From Nansenia antarctica (taxonomy: Eukaryota > Chordata > Actinopteri > Argentiniformes > Microstomatidae), in NCBI GenBank assembly GCA_963989245.1, contig OZ022346.1, forward strand, positions 56,306,809-56,370,808: DNA of 64,000 bases. The letters are read 5' to 3'. Every line of letters starts with the position of its first letter. The stretch's first letter is position 1. The position numbers and the translations under genes were made by a program. Below, one piece after another: positions 29,723 to 41,098 of the stretch. The notes below the pieces were generated by a model. It was not told the DNA's origin. It did not search any database and saw only the letters and a program-made list of their open reading frames with translations.

Positions 29723-30628
29723 CTATCGCAAGTGTACGGGGAGGCCGTAGACCACAGGCGCAGCTCCTGTGATGTATTTGAGTTGGGTGGCCTGGCGGGA
29801 GGAGTCCATGTGGTCCAGGAGAGCGGCCCCAGGGCCTGCAGACATCCAGGACTGCAGCAGGGCCGTGGTGAAGCGTTCCATGTCCACGTTGGTAACGTCC
29901 CACAGGTTCCCCAGAACCAACGGGCAGCCTGCCATTAGGTAGTTGAGGATGATGCCAGACCCCTCCAGCTCCCCACGCACAGCCAGAGCAGCACTGCTGC
30001 AGCCAAACAGCATACAGCCGGCCCTCTGGTGGCAGCGGTGAGGTCCGGGTCTTAATCCTAGAGCAATGCTTCTGGAACTGTTCGTGTGCCTCTCTTCTTC
30101 TTCTTTCTCCTCCTCACCTGGGGTGATCGGTTTTCTCTCCAGTTTCAAGTCTGCAGGGATGTGCTCTCCAAGCACCTTCTTAGTGGGGGTGGCACAGGGT
30201 GGTTTGAAGAAGGTATCATCCCCAGTGCTAATAGCTGTAGGGTCTTGAATGGAAAATGAATCTTTAGACCCATCGTCCAGATCACATGAGTCCACAGTAG
30301 AGGTCTTAGTGTCCATGTTGCGACACTTCTCATGATCACACTGGCAGTTCTCGCCACAGGTCATTGCTCCCTTACGGCACCGGCAGAGCTTGTTGCCACA
30401 GCGACCCTTGCACGCACACCCTGTTGCCTTGGCTCTCTTGCGGCCTTTGTCATTCTTCTTGGGGCACCACTCTTCCACCACCTCCTCCTCAGATTCAGAT
30501 TCAGAGTCAGACACCAGCTCCTCATATTTAATGGCCATCTTCACGGGTGCCTTGGCTGTAGTGCCACGCCGTCCTTTGGGCTTTGGTGGGACGTAATCAA
30601 AGGAGTCCTCTAGGGTTTGTGTAGACAC
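29723..30628 (-). CDS. K10: KIF4-separase fusion, 5' frameshift
   Basis: The separase and KIF4 parts are as in K1 (four-Glu tract, Gln form). A 1-bp deletion (GTCCGGCG to GTCCGCG near 30658) breaks the frame in the KIF4 5' part, so the open frame starts only at MSTQTLEDSF. Confidence 0.65.
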   Translation of the reverse strand: MSTQTLEDSFDYVPPKPKGRRGTTAKAPVKMAIKYEELVSDSESESEEEVVEEWCPKKNDKGRKRAKATGCACKGRCGNKLCRCRKGAMTCGENCQCDHEKCRNMDTKTSTVDSCDLDDGSKDSFSIQDPTAISTGDDTFFKPPCATPTKKVLGEHIPADLKLERKPITPGEEEKEEEERHTNSSRSIALGLRPGPHRCHQRAGCMLFGCSSAALAVRGELEGSGIILNYLMAGCPLVLGNLWDVTNVDMERFTTALLQSWMSAGPGAALLDHMDSSRQATQLKYITGAAPVVYGLPVHLR

Positions 30629-30941
30629 TGGCAGGTGGCTGTTGATTTTATTTGTCCGCGTGTCGCCCTCATTTTGCTAAGCTGCCGCACTAACTGGAGT
30701 GTGTGTGATTTGCTCAGAGTGGATGTGTGGTGTCTCCTTATGTTTTCATTCCATTTCATTTATTTATTTTTGCACATGAGATTGTCATACATTTTTATGT
30801 GCCCTATACAATTAATTAATTTCCCCATGGGCAAAAAAGGAGCAGGAGCAAGTCAAGTCAAATAAATCAAATTAATCCGAAGTCATGCCAAAAGTGCAGC
30901 CTTCAAACCCCCTGCCGACTCCTGAAGAAGGCAAATCTTGG

Positions 30942-31688
30942 TCACAGGCCTGCAGAGACAGCTGGTCCGGGTCTTAATCCTAGAGCAATGCTTCTGGAAC
31001 TGATCGTGTGCCTCTCTTCTTCTTCTTCTTCTTTCTCCTCCTCACCTGGGGTGATCGGTTTTCTCTCCAGTTTCAAGTCTGCAGGGATGTGCTCTCCAAG
31101 CACCTTCTTAGTGGGGGTGGCACAGGGTGGTTTGAAGAAGGTATCATCCCCAGTGCTAATAGCTGTAGGGTCTTGAATGGAAAATGAATCTTTAGACCCA
31201 TCGTCCAGATCACATGAGTCCACAGTAGAGGTCTTAGTGTCCATGTTGCGACACTTCTCATGATCACACAGGCAGTTCTCGCCACAGGTCATTGCTCCCT
31301 TACGGCACCGGCAGAGCTTGTTGCCACAGCGACCCTTGCACGCACACCCTGTTGCCTTGGCTCTCTTGCGGCCTTTGTCATTCTTCTTGGGGCACCACTC
31401 TTCCACCACCTCCTCCTCAGATTCAGATTCAGAGTCAGACACCAGCTCCTCATATTTAATGGCCATCTTCACGGGTGCCTTGGCTGTAGTGCCACGCCGT
31501 CCTTTGGGCTTTGGTGGGACGTAATCAAAGGAGTCCTCTAGGGTTTGTGTAGACACTGGCAGGTGGCTGTTGATTTTATTTGTCCGGCGTGTCGCCCTCA
31601 TTTTGCTAAGCTGCCGCACTAACTGGAGTGTGTGTGATTTGCTCAGAGTGGATGTGTGGTGTCTGTCTTCTTGTCCCCTGTTCACCAT
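30942..31688 (-). CDS. kif4: K11: KIF4 tail fragment
   Basis: 248 codons, Leu form, RHTISS variant. GCNA-side start MVNRGQEDRH, with a GCNA remnant immediately to the right. Confidence 0.63.
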   Translation of the reverse strand: MVNRGQEDRHHTSTLSKSHTLQLVRQLSKMRATRRTNKINSHLPVSTQTLEDSFDYVPPKPKGRRGTTAKAPVKMAIKYEELVSDSESESEEEVVEEWCPKKNDKGRKRAKATGCACKGRCGNKLCRCRKGAMTCGENCLCDHEKCRNMDTKTSTVDSCDLDDGSKDSFSIQDPTAISTGDDTFFKPPCATPTKKVLGEHIPADLKLERKPITPGEEEKEEEEEERHTISSRSIALGLRPGPAVSAGL

Positions 31689-31928
31689 GGCAACACACCA
31701 GAGTTTTGTTGAGACACAGAGTTAATACTTTGCTAAAACTACACCCATAATGTATGTGGATGCTAATGCTAACTCCATTTCAACATTGACGCAATTCACC
31801 TTGGAGTACAAACAGTGTACATTTCTTAATCCAATCCTGTATCACAAATAAATGCTTTTCTTTTTCTGCCAACCTTGTTCTCTTCTCGTCAATGCAGGAA
31901 AAGAGAGAAAACAAACAAAGAGACAAAC

Positions 31929-32148
31929 CTCTCTGTGTCCAGAGACTTGGAGTGGCGCCCGATCGTGTTCTCGTAGCGCTTGCACTGGTACTTGAATTTG
32001 TAGTTGATGTCGTAGCTGTGGCAGCGGGTGACCATGGGCAGCTCGGGGTGGGCCAGCGTGGCCTTGCGTGCGTAGATCTGCCATCCCTCACTCTGTTTAT
32101 CAGCCAGGTGGCAGCGTGGCACATCTCATGCACCAGTGTGTCCCGCAC
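31929..32148 (-). pseudogene. gcna: GCNA SprT exon remnant 3
   Basis: HEMCH retained, same deletion. Reads KRYENT (the CxxC second Cys changed to Tyr) and ADKQSE; both changes are shared with the 39643 copy. Confidence 0.75.
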
Positions 32149-32309
32149 AGGCCCGGATTAACCCCCTAGGGTGCCCTAGGGTGACCAGACTTGATGTGTG
32201 CCCCCCCCCCCCCCAACACACACACTTTTTTGTTTGTTTGTTTACTTTGCAAGTGAAACTTTGATATTTACTATGGTTACAAAAACCATAGATTTACAAG
32301 AGCATATTA

Positions 32310-32645
32310 CTACAGTACTGTAGACACTGGCAGGTGGCTGTTGATTTTATTTGTCCGGCGTGTCGCCCTCATTTTGCTAAGCTGCCGCACTAACTGGAGT
32401 GTGTGTGATTTGCTCAGAGTGGATGTGTGGTGTCTCCTTATGTTTTCATTCCATTTCATTTATTTATTTTTGCACATGAGATTGTCATACATTTTTATGT
32501 GCCCTATACAATTAATTAATTTCCCCATGGGCAAAAAAGGAGCAGGAGCAAGTCAAGTCAAATAAATCAAATTAATCCGAAGTCACGCCAAAAGTGCAGC
32601 CTTCAAACCCCCTGCCGACTCCTGAAGAAGGCAAATCTTGGTCAC
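32310..32645 (-). repeat. KIF4 short exon fragment plus spacer C
   Basis: Compact junction without ERCC6L, as at 27950. Confidence 0.6.
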
Positions 32646-33319
32646 AGGCCTGCAGAGACAGCTGGTCCGGGTCTTAATCCTAGAGCAATGCTTCTGGAAC
32701 TGTTCGTGTGCCTCTCTTCTTCTTCTTCTTCTTTCTCCTCCTCACCTGGGGTGATCGGTTTTCTCTCCAGTTTCAAGTCTGCAGGGATGTGCTCTCCAAG
32801 CACCTTCTTAGTGGGGGTGGCACAGGGTGGTTTGAAGAAGGTATCATCCCCAGTGCTAATAGCTGTAGGGTCTTGAATGGAAAATGAATCTTTAGACCCA
32901 TCGTCCAGATCACATGAGTCCACAGTAGAGGTCTTAGTGTCCATGTTGCGACACTTCTCATGATCACACAGGCAGTTCTCGCCACAGGTCATTGCTCCCT
33001 TACGGCACCGGCAGAGCTTGTTGCCACAGCGACCCTTGCACGCACACCCTGTTGCCTTGGCTCTCTTGCGGCCTTTGTCATTCTTCTTGGGGCACCACTC
33101 TTCCACCACCTCCTCCTCAGATTCAGATTCAGAGTCAGACACCAGCTCCTCATATTTAATGGCCATCTTCACGGGTGCCTTGGCTGTAGTGCCACGCCGT
33201 CCTTTGGGCTTTGGTGGGACGTAATCAAAGGAGTCCTCTAGGGTTTGTGTAGACACTGGCAGGTGGCTGTTGATTTTATTTGTCCGGCGTGTCGCCCTCA
33301 TTTTGCTAAGCTGCCGCAC
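32642..33319 (-). CDS. kif4: K12: KIF4 tail fragment
   Basis: 225 codons, Leu form, no unusual replacement. It leads via spacer C into cassette E2, occupying the position K2 has before E1. Confidence 0.65.
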   Translation of the reverse strand: MRQLSKMRATRRTNKINSHLPVSTQTLEDSFDYVPPKPKGRRGTTAKAPVKMAIKYEELVSDSESESEEEVVEEWCPKKNDKGRKRAKATGCACKGRCGNKLCRCRKGAMTCGENCLCDHEKCRNMDTKTSTVDSCDLDDGSKDSFSIQDPTAISTGDDTFFKPPCATPTKKVLGEHIPADLKLERKPITPGEEEKEEEEEERHTNSSRSIALGLRPGPAVSAGL

Positions 33320-33872
33320 TAACTGGAGTGTGTGTGATTTGCTCAGAGTGGATGTGTGGTGTCTCCTTATGTTTTCATTTCATTTCATTTATTTATTTTT
33401 GCACATGAGATTGTCATACATGTTTATGTGCCCTATACTATTAATTAATTTCCCCATGGGCAAAAAAGGAGCAGGAGCTACGGCTTGATGTATTCCTCAA
33501 CTGACAAGACCTTCATCTTCATCTCTGCGGTTAACACATCATTATGAGGTATCTCGTGTTATTTAGAGAAATTGTGTCATCTTGATCTTGCTAGTTTAAC
33601 TCGGCTAAGGATTGGAGTTAGCACGCTTAGCACGATTACTACGATACCTAATCTAATCTATTACCAATCTAGTATTTACCATACCATGTGTTAATCTCTT
33701 GGGACTTCACTGTGTTGGCAATTTAGCAGAATGAACTATCATTGGGTCATTATCATTACGGCAGTAATATCACTCAACTAGCTCAAAGTATTGCATAAAT
33801 ATTTGACCAGTTTTGAATCATAACAATCTTAACATAACAGCAACGAAGTCGCCCGGCGCGCGCTGTTGTTTT

Positions 33873-34641
33873 TTAAATAAGTGTGTTTGTCCAATCACCG
33901 CGTGTGTGGTATGATTCACTTCCACAATCACTCACTATCGGCCGCCCACTAGGGACCCGAGAAGCAACAGTCCACTCATCAACAGGTTTATGGATTTTCG
34001 GAAGCAAATAGAAGAGGCGAGGACGAGACTCATCCGGTCCCATTAAATAGATCATCTGTTTCTCAGTAATGTGCTTATCCTGGTATAACTTCATCACTAT
34101 CTCCCTAATGAGACCTTGTGTCTCTTCTTGTATCGAATGCGGTAGAGGGGAGTAGTGTTGTTTATTATTCAGTTGTCTATTTGCTTCTAAAAGATACTGT
34201 GCTTTATCCATAAGGACTATTTGAGAACCTTTATCAGCAGGTTTAATGACTAAATGAGGATTCTTGCTAAGGCCCTTCAGGGCCTGCCATTGGGCTTGAG
34301 ACAGATTGTGTGCCTGTGTCGGCCTAGCTCTAAACTGGGCTAAGGCTTCACTGTCATTCCTGATTAGGGACTGGATTTCCTGTGATGTCTGTTCCAATCG
34401 AGGTTCCCATTTTGAGGGGTATGTAAATGGAGTATGTGAATACTCTGTTTCAAAATGGAAGAATTCGAATAATTTTAGTCTCCTGTGGTAGACATGCAGG
34501 TAGATCTCTCTGTAGTTCCTGCAAATCTAGTTTGGAGGGGGTAGGGATAAACGTAAGTCCCTTCTCCAAGACTTCCCTCTCCAATGAGGTTAGCCTATAC
34601 GTCCGCGACAAGTTCATCACATTGGAATCTGGGGGAGCCAT
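33873..34641 (-). pseudogene. Penelope-like reverse transcriptase fragment (E2)
   Basis: Same two-frame structure and 4-bp insertion as E1. Replacements NPHLVIKP, LYQDKH and PDESRPR distinguish it. Truncated after ESYHT. Confidence 0.7.
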
Positions 34642-34661
34642 TTCAAGAGCCTCCTCCCCCC

Positions 34662-35237
34662 TTACATGTTTAACTGGTCTAACCAGTGTGTCAATATAAG
34701 TGATGCTGTTTTACCAGTCCAATGAATTGGGTCCTGGGGCTCAACCTGAAATCTAAGTTTATTAATGTCCTCCAGATATTTACATTTGTCTCTAATTGTG
34801 TCATTAAGTATTTTCAACAAATTTAGCTGGGCCCTAGGAAGGCGGTCTGAGTAATTTATTACCGGGATAAATATCTCTGCCTCCGGGAAGGTAACCTGGG
34901 CTGTCTTCAACAACTGCTGTAGCTGTTTCCATGTTGTTTGTTTATTTTGTTCCCGGAGACAGTTATTTAAACCAACTGCGAGGACCACCTTCTCCACCGT
35001 TGGGTGGGGGGCTAGGACTTTAAAAATATTATTGATGTGATAAAAAGTTGCCCCAGGAAATGCATCTATCTGCACCTCCGGATCTGTGTGGTTCGGTATA
35101 CGGGCCAGGTTGGAGTCCCCCACCAGAATGATACTCTTTCTAACCGTCAGGCCCCAATCCAAACCTTTATAGAATGTTCTGGGGTGCCTGGTTGGCTCCC
35201 TATTATCAGTAGGGGGTGGAGTGACAGGCCCCTCCAC
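34662..35237 (-). CDS. SGNH-hydrolase-like ORF (E2)
   Basis: Identical in protein sequence to the E1 copy, GTG-initiated, with GDSN, GLNN and DPIHW blocks. Confidence 0.5.
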   Translation of the reverse strand: MEGPVTPPPTDNREPTRHPRTFYKGLDWGLTVRKSIILVGDSNLARIPNHTDPEVQIDAFPGATFYHINNIFKVLAPHPTVEKVVLAVGLNNCLREQNKQTTWKQLQQLLKTAQVTFPEAEIFIPVINYSDRLPRAQLNLLKILNDTIRDKCKYLEDINKLRFQVEPQDPIHWTGKTASLILTHWLDQLNM

Positions 35238-35605
35238 TGAGGGCGGGAAAGGATGCGGAAGAAGTTGGCTTTCAGTTGAATAGGAGAGCCAGAGGACCCA
35301 GTCTTGGATTCCTTGACATGTTCCATGGCCTGCCTGGTGTTGATTCCTACATCATGGAAATCACCGCGGCGTCCACCCCTCTCTCCGATCTTCACCTGCT
35401 GAAAGCCTGCAGATATCTTAAGACGATCTTCTGAGGACACAGGTCCCGGGGCAATTTTCTGTCTTCCACGACCCACAAGTTGACCCTCAGAAGTGGAGTG
35501 AACTGGCCGTGCTTCCTCCTGAGGGGGAGCCGACACCGCCCCTGGTGGCCCAGTCTCTTGACCGCGTGCACGACCCCTCGATCTTGCTCTGGCTCGACCC
35601 GTCAT
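35238..35605 (-). pseudogene. piwil1: PIWIL1 N-terminal fragment, intronless (E2)
   Basis: Protein identical to the E1 copy from MTGRARARSRG to SRPQW, same out-of-frame join to the SGNH ORF. Confidence 0.83.
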
Positions 35606-35618
35606 TTTAGGGTTTGGG

Positions 35619-35880
35619 TTAAAACTGGAATGTAAATAGTAAATAGTGCTCCATTAGATCGTGGTACTCTTTAGAGTCCTTGTTCATCAAGATTAACTTT
35701 TTGGAGATTCTATCAATGCTCTCGTCCAGTTGCACTTTGCATCGGACATCTGGCTCGAGTGACTGAGCTTTTTGTGACTGTGTCTTGGTTCTGTCCTGTG
35801 TCTTGGTTCTGTCCTGCCCAACTCGCACCAGATTTATGTCCCCGCAGTTGCCTTTTGGGGGTTTCAGGGTTTCTTTTTAA
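35619..35880 (-). CDS. Unidentified ORF upstream of the PIWIL1 fragment (E2)
   Basis: Same unrecognised frame as in E1 (DESIDRISKKLILMNKDSK). Confidence 0.33.
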
Positions 35881-35937
35881 ATTTATTTTTATTTTTTTAT
35901 TTTAATGAGATCAATTATTTCATGGGGTGAATGTTTC

Positions 35938-36750
35938 TCAGCTCTGGCTGAGGCGAGTCTTCATTGCAAAGTCGGCGCTGAGTTTACGCATCACATCTCC
36001 GTGGCTCTGACCTACCAGCTCCTGACGCACAGCCCCAAAGTTCTCTTTGACGAACGTGGCGAAGGGGGTGGGAGCCCGGGGCGTGGAGGGGGTGAGCAGG
36101 ACCAGCCGACCGGAGCAGAGGGAACAGACAAACCTCTCTGTGTCCAGAGACTTGGAGTGGCGCCCGATCGATAATTCGCAGCCGTTGCACTGGTACTTGA
36201 ATTTGTGGTTGATGTTGTAGCTGTGGCAGCTGGTGACCATGGGCAGCTCGGGGTGGGCCAGCGTGGCCTTGCTTGCGTAGATCTTCCAGAAGGGTCCGTG
36301 GCCATCGTTGCGACACTTCTCATGATCACACTGGCAGTTCTCGCCACAGGTCATTGCTCCCTTACGGTACCGGCAGAGCTTGTTGCCACAGCGACCCTTG
36401 CACGCACACCCTGTTGCCTTGGCTCTCTTGCGGCCTTTGTCATTCTTCTTGGGGCACCACTCTTCCACCACCTCCTCCTCAGATTCAGATTCAGAGTCAG
36501 ACACCAGCTCCTCATATTTAATGGCCATCTTCACGGGTGCCTTGGCTGTAGTGCCACGCCGTCCTTTGGGCTTTGGTGGGACGTAATCAAAGGAGTCCTC
36601 TAGGGTTTGTGTAGACACTGGCAGGTGGCTGTTGATTTTATTTGTCCGGCGTGTCGCCCTCATTTTGCTAAGCTGCCGCACTAACTGGAGTGTGTGTGAT
36701 TTGCTCAGAGTGGATGTGTGGTGTCTCCTTATGTTTTCATTCCATTTCAT
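35938..36750 (-). CDS. K13: KIF4-GCNA fusion (270 codons)
   Basis: Same in-frame join KCRN/DGHGPFW as K3. It keeps a complete KIF4 5' part (MKWNEN...), unlike K3 where separase sequence intrudes. Differences: CRYRKG loses one CXC cysteine (C128 to Tyr), SKATLAHPELP as in the stand-alone GCNA exons, and MVTSCHSY (Arg to Ser). The zinc-ribbon cysteines are intact. Confidence 0.7.
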   Translation of the reverse strand: MKWNENIRRHHTSTLSKSHTLQLVRQLSKMRATRRTNKINSHLPVSTQTLEDSFDYVPPKPKGRRGTTAKAPVKMAIKYEELVSDSESESEEEVVEEWCPKKNDKGRKRAKATGCACKGRCGNKLCRYRKGAMTCGENCQCDHEKCRNDGHGPFWKIYASKATLAHPELPMVTSCHSYNINHKFKYQCNGCELSIGRHSKSLDTERFVCSLCSGRLVLLTPSTPRAPTPFATFVKENFGAVRQELVGQSHGDVMRKLSADFAMKTRLSQS

Positions 36751-36932
36751 TTATTTATTTTTGCACATGAGATTGTCATACATTTTTATGTGCCCTATAC
36801 AATTAATTAATTTCCCCATGGGCAAAAAAGGAGCAGGAGCAAGTCAAGTCAAATAAATCAAATTAATCCGAAGTCACGCCAAAAGTGCAGCCTTCAAACC
36901 CCCTGCCGACTCCCGAAGAAGGCAAATCTTGG

Positions 36933-37589
36933 TCACAGGCCTGCAGAGACAGCTGGTCCGGGTCTTAATCCTAGAGCAATGCTTCTGGAACTGTTCGTGT
37001 GCCTCTCTTCTTCTTCTTCTTTCTCCTCCTCACCTGGGGTGATCGGTTTTCTCTCCAGTTTCAAGTCTGCAGGGATGTGCTCTCCAAGCACCTTCTTAGT
37101 GGGGGTGGCACAGGGTGGTTTGAAGAAGGTATCATCCCCAGTGGTAATAGCTGTAGGGTCTTGAATGGAAAATGAATCTTTAGACCCATCGTCCAGATCA
37201 CATGAGTCCACAGTAGAGGTCTTAGTGTCCATGTTGCGACACTTCTCATGATCACACAGGCAGTTCTCGCCACAGGTCATTGCTCCCTTACGGCACCGGC
37301 AGAGCTTGTTGCCATAGCGACCCTTGCACGCACACCCTGTTGCCTTGGCTCTCTTGCGGCCTTTGTCATTCTTCTTGGGGCACCACTCTTCCACCACCTC
37401 CTCCTCAGATTCAGATTCAGAGTCAGACACCAGCTCCTCATATTCAATGGCCATCTTCACGGGTGCCTTGGCTGTAGTGCCACGCCGTCCTTTGGGCTTT
37501 GGTGGGACGTAATCAAAGGAGTCCTCTAGGGTTTGTGTAGACACTGGCAGGTGGCTGTTGATTTTATTTGTCCGGCGTGTCGCCCTCAT
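36933..37589 (-). CDS. kif4: K14: KIF4 tail with CXC cysteine lost
   Basis: 218 codons, Leu form. KGRYGNK replaces KGRCGNK, removing the third CXC cysteine. Also AIEYEEL and AITTGDD. Followed by spacer D. Confidence 0.62.
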   Translation of the reverse strand: MRATRRTNKINSHLPVSTQTLEDSFDYVPPKPKGRRGTTAKAPVKMAIEYEELVSDSESESEEEVVEEWCPKKNDKGRKRAKATGCACKGRYGNKLCRCRKGAMTCGENCLCDHEKCRNMDTKTSTVDSCDLDDGSKDSFSIQDPTAITTGDDTFFKPPCATPTKKVLGEHIPADLKLERKPITPGEEEKEEEEERHTNSSRSIALGLRPGPAVSAGL

Positions 37590-37862
37590 TTTGCTAAGCT
37601 ACCGCACTAACTGGAGTGTGTGTGATTTGCTCAGAGTGGATGTGTGGTGTCTCCTTATGTTTTCATTTCATTTCATTTATTTATTTTTGCACATGAGATT
37701 GTCATACATTTTTATGTGCCCTATACAATTAATTAATTTCCCCATGGGCAAAAAAGGAGCAGGAGCAAGTCAAGTCAAATAAATCAAATAAATCCGAAGT
37801 CACGCCAAAAGTGCAGCCTTCAAACCCCCTGTTGACTCCTGAAGAAGGCAAATCTTGGTCAC

Positions 37863-38350
37863 CAGTGTAGCGAACGGGAACTGGACAGTGTAACTCGCCC
37901 CATGTGGGAGTCGAACCCCGAACTCTGGCATAACCGACGGCCGCGCTACCCCAACACCAAGAGAGTTAACTCCCTTGGTGGAGCTGTTAACGGGCCTCAT
38001 ACAGGATCGTTACACTATCCTCACCGTTCGGGAGAGCGTGCCCTCACGCTTCACTATGTCAAGTCCCTCACGTGGACACGGCTCTCCGATGGCCTTCCTT
38101 CCATCCCAACTCTCTGACACCAGTGTACACATAGAATTTTCATTTAAAACGCATCACTCAGGATAAAAACATTTGCTATATTAAATTAACAAAGGCATTC
38201 ACACCAAAAGGCATTCGTTTTGGCATTACATGTTATTAAAAAGGTAATTTGTTAATGATAACGATAAATAAAACAAACCTTTAAAAGTTTAAAATCATAC
38301 ACACTAGTATCGGGGGCATTGGGTGTGAAATTGCTTAGTTTCTTAAACGG
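37863..38350. repeat. Spacer D with tRNA-like segment (copy 4)
   Basis: Same lineage as the 29221 copy (CATGTGGGAG); offset 8,642 bp. Confidence 0.65.
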
Positions 38351-38364
38351 TGCGTCTCCTCGTC

Positions 38365-39402
38365 CTATCGCAAGTGTACGGGGAGGCCGTAGACCACAGG
38401 CGCAGCTCCTGTGATGTATTTGAGTTGGGTGGCCTGGCGGGAGGAGTCCATGTGGTCCAGGAGAGCGGCCCCAGGGCCTGCAGACATCCAGGACTGCAGC
38501 AGGGCCGTGGTGAAGCGTTCCATGTCCACGTTGGTAACGTCCCACAGGTTCCCCAGAACCAACGGGCAGCCTGCCATTAGGTAGTTGAGGATGATGCCAG
38601 ACCCCTCCAGCTCCCCACGCACAGCCAGAGCAGCACTGCTGCAGCCAAACAGCATACAGCCGGCCCTCTGGTGGCAGCGGTGAGGTCCGGGTCTTAATCC
38701 TAGAGCAATGCTTCTGGAACTGTTCGTGTGCCTCTCTTCTTCTTCTTTCTCCTCCTCACCTGGGGTGATCGGTTTTCTCTCCAGTTTCAAGTCTGCAGGG
38801 ATGTGCTCTCCAAGCACCTTCTTAGTGGGGGTGGCACAGGGTGGTTTGAAGAAGGTATCATCCCCAGTGCTAATAGCTGTAGGGTCTTGAATGGAAAATG
38901 AATCTTTAGACCCATCGTCCAGATCACATGAGTCCACAGTAGAGGTCTTAGTGTCCATGTTGCGACACTTCTCATGATCACACAGGCAGTTCTCGCCACA
39001 GGTCATTGCTCCCTTACGGCACCGGCAGAGCTTGTTGCCACAGCGACCCTTGCACGCACACCCTGTTGCCTTGGCTCTCTTGCGGCCTTTGTCATTCTTC
39101 TTGGGGCACCACTCTTCCACCACCTCCTCCTCAGATTCAGATTCAGAGTCAGACACCAGCTCCTCATATTTAATGGCCATCTTCACGGGTGCCTTGGCTG
39201 TAGTGCCACGCCGTCCTTTGGGCTTTGGTGGGACGTAATCAAAGGAGTCCTCTAGGGTTTGTGTAGACACTGGCAGGTGGCTGTTGATTTTATTTGTCCG
39301 GCGTGTCGCCCTCATTTTGCTAAGCTGCCGCACTAACTGGAGTGTGTGTGATTTGCTCAGAGTGGATGTGTGGTGTCTGTCTTCTTGTCCCCTGTTCACC
39401 AT
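38365..39402 (-). CDS. K15: KIF4 tail fused to separase C-terminus (345 codons)
   Basis: Leu form, four-Glu tract. The only separase fusion besides K28 that also borders a GCNA remnant on its right (start MVNRGQEDRH). Separase blocks intact. Confidence 0.7.
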   Translation of the reverse strand: MVNRGQEDRHHTSTLSKSHTLQLVRQLSKMRATRRTNKINSHLPVSTQTLEDSFDYVPPKPKGRRGTTAKAPVKMAIKYEELVSDSESESEEEVVEEWCPKKNDKGRKRAKATGCACKGRCGNKLCRCRKGAMTCGENCLCDHEKCRNMDTKTSTVDSCDLDDGSKDSFSIQDPTAISTGDDTFFKPPCATPTKKVLGEHIPADLKLERKPITPGEEEKEEEERHTNSSRSIALGLRPGPHRCHQRAGCMLFGCSSAALAVRGELEGSGIILNYLMAGCPLVLGNLWDVTNVDMERFTTALLQSWMSAGPGAALLDHMDSSRQATQLKYITGAAPVVYGLPVHLR

Positions 39403-39642
39403 GGCAACACACCAGAGTTTTGTTGAGACACAGAGTTAATACTTTGCTAAAACTACACCCATAATGTATGTGGATGCTAATGCTAACTCCATTTCAACAT
39501 TGACGCAATTCACCTTGGAGTACAAACAGTGTACATTTCTTAATCCAATCCTGTATCACAAATAAATGCTTTTCTTTTTCTGCCAACCTTGTTCTCTTCT
39601 CGTCAATGCAGGAAAAGAGAGAAAACAAACAAAGAGACAAAC

Positions 39643-39862
39643 CTCTCTGTGTCCAGAGACTTGGAGTGGCGCCCGATCGTGTTCTCGTAGCGCTTGCACT
39701 GGTACTTGAATTTGTAGTTGATGTCGTAGCTGTGGCAGCGGGTGACCATGGGCAGCTCGGGGTGGGCCAGCGTGGCCTTGCGTGCATAGATCTGCCATCC
39801 CTCACTCTGTTTATCAGCCAGGTGGCAGCGTGGCACATCTCATGCACCAGTGTGTCCCGCAC
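39643..39862 (-). pseudogene. gcna: GCNA SprT exon remnant 4
   Basis: KRYENT and ADKQSE as in remnant 3, plus a GCGTGCATAG change. HEMCH retained, 16-bp deletion present. Confidence 0.75.
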
Positions 39863-40022
39863 AGGCCCGGATTAACCCCCTAGGGTGCCCTAGGGTGACC
39901 AGACTTGATGTGTGCCCCCCCCCCCCCAACACACACACTTTTTTGTTTGTTTGTTTACTTTGCAAGTGAAACTTTGATATTTACTATGGTTACAAAAACC
40001 ATAGATTTACAAGAGCATATTA

Positions 40023-40358
40023 CTACAGTACTGTAGACACTGGCAGGTGGCTGTTGATTTTATTTGTCCGGCGTGTCGCCCTCATTTTGCTAAGCTGCCG
40101 CACTAACTGGAGTGTGTGTGATTTGCTCAGAGTGGATGTGTGGTGTCTCCTTATGTTTTCATTTCATTTCATTTATTTATTTTTGCACATGAGATTGTCA
40201 TACATTTGTATGTGCCCTATACAATTAATTAATTTCCCCATGGGCAAAAAAGGAGCAGGAGCAAGTCAAGTCAAATAAATCAAATTAATCCGAAGTCACG
40301 CCAAAAGTGCAGCCTTCAAACCCCCTGCCGACTCCTGAAGAAGGCAAATCTTGGTCAC
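40023..40358 (-). repeat. KIF4 short exon fragment plus spacer C
   Basis: Compact junction copy. The spacer has CATTTGTATG, shared with the 53710 copy. Confidence 0.6.
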
Positions 40359-41098
40359 AGGCCTGCAGAGACAGCTGGTCCGGGTCTTAATCCTAGAGCA
40401 ATGCTTCTGGAACTGTTCGTGTGCCTCTCTTCTTCTTCTTCTTTCTCCTCCTCACCTGGGGTGATCGGTTTTCTCTCCAGTTTCAAGTCTGCAGGGATGT
40501 GCTCTCCAAGCACCTTCTTAGTGGGGGTGGCACAGGGTGGTTTGAAGAAGGTATCATCCCCAGTGCTAATAGCTGTAGGGTCTTGAATGGAAAATGAATC
40601 TTTAGACCCATCGTCCAGATCACATGAGTCCACAGTAGAGGTCTTAGTGTCCATGTTGCGACACTTCTCATGATCACACAGGCAGTCCTCGCCACAGGTC
40701 ATTGCTCCCTTACGGCACCGGCAGAGCTTGTTGCCACAGCGACCCTTGCACGCACACCCTGTTGCCTTGGCTCTCTTGCGGCCTTTGTCATTCTTCTTGG
40801 GGCACCACTCTTCCACCACCTCCTCCTCAGATTCAGATTCAGAGTCAGACACCAGCTCCTCATATTTAATGGCCATCTTCACGGGTGCCTTGGCTGTAGT
40901 GCCACGCCGTCCTTTGGGCTTTGGTGGGACGTAATCAAAGGAGTCCTCTAGGGTTTGTGTAGACACTGGCAGGTGGCTGTTGATTTTATTTGTCCGGCGT
41001 GTCGCCCTCATTTTGCTAAGCTGCCGCACTAACTGGAGTGTGTGTGATTTGCTCAGAGTGGATGTGTGGTGTCTCCTTGTGTTTTCATTCCATTTCAT
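40355..41098 (-). CDS. kif4: K16: KIF4 tail fragment
   Basis: 247 codons, Leu form, CGEDC instead of CGENC. Followed by spacer D. Confidence 0.63.
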   Translation of the reverse strand: MKWNENTRRHHTSTLSKSHTLQLVRQLSKMRATRRTNKINSHLPVSTQTLEDSFDYVPPKPKGRRGTTAKAPVKMAIKYEELVSDSESESEEEVVEEWCPKKNDKGRKRAKATGCACKGRCGNKLCRCRKGAMTCGEDCLCDHEKCRNMDTKTSTVDSCDLDDGSKDSFSIQDPTAISTGDDTFFKPPCATPTKKVLGEHIPADLKLERKPITPGEEEKEEEEERHTNSSRSIALGLRPGPAVSAGL

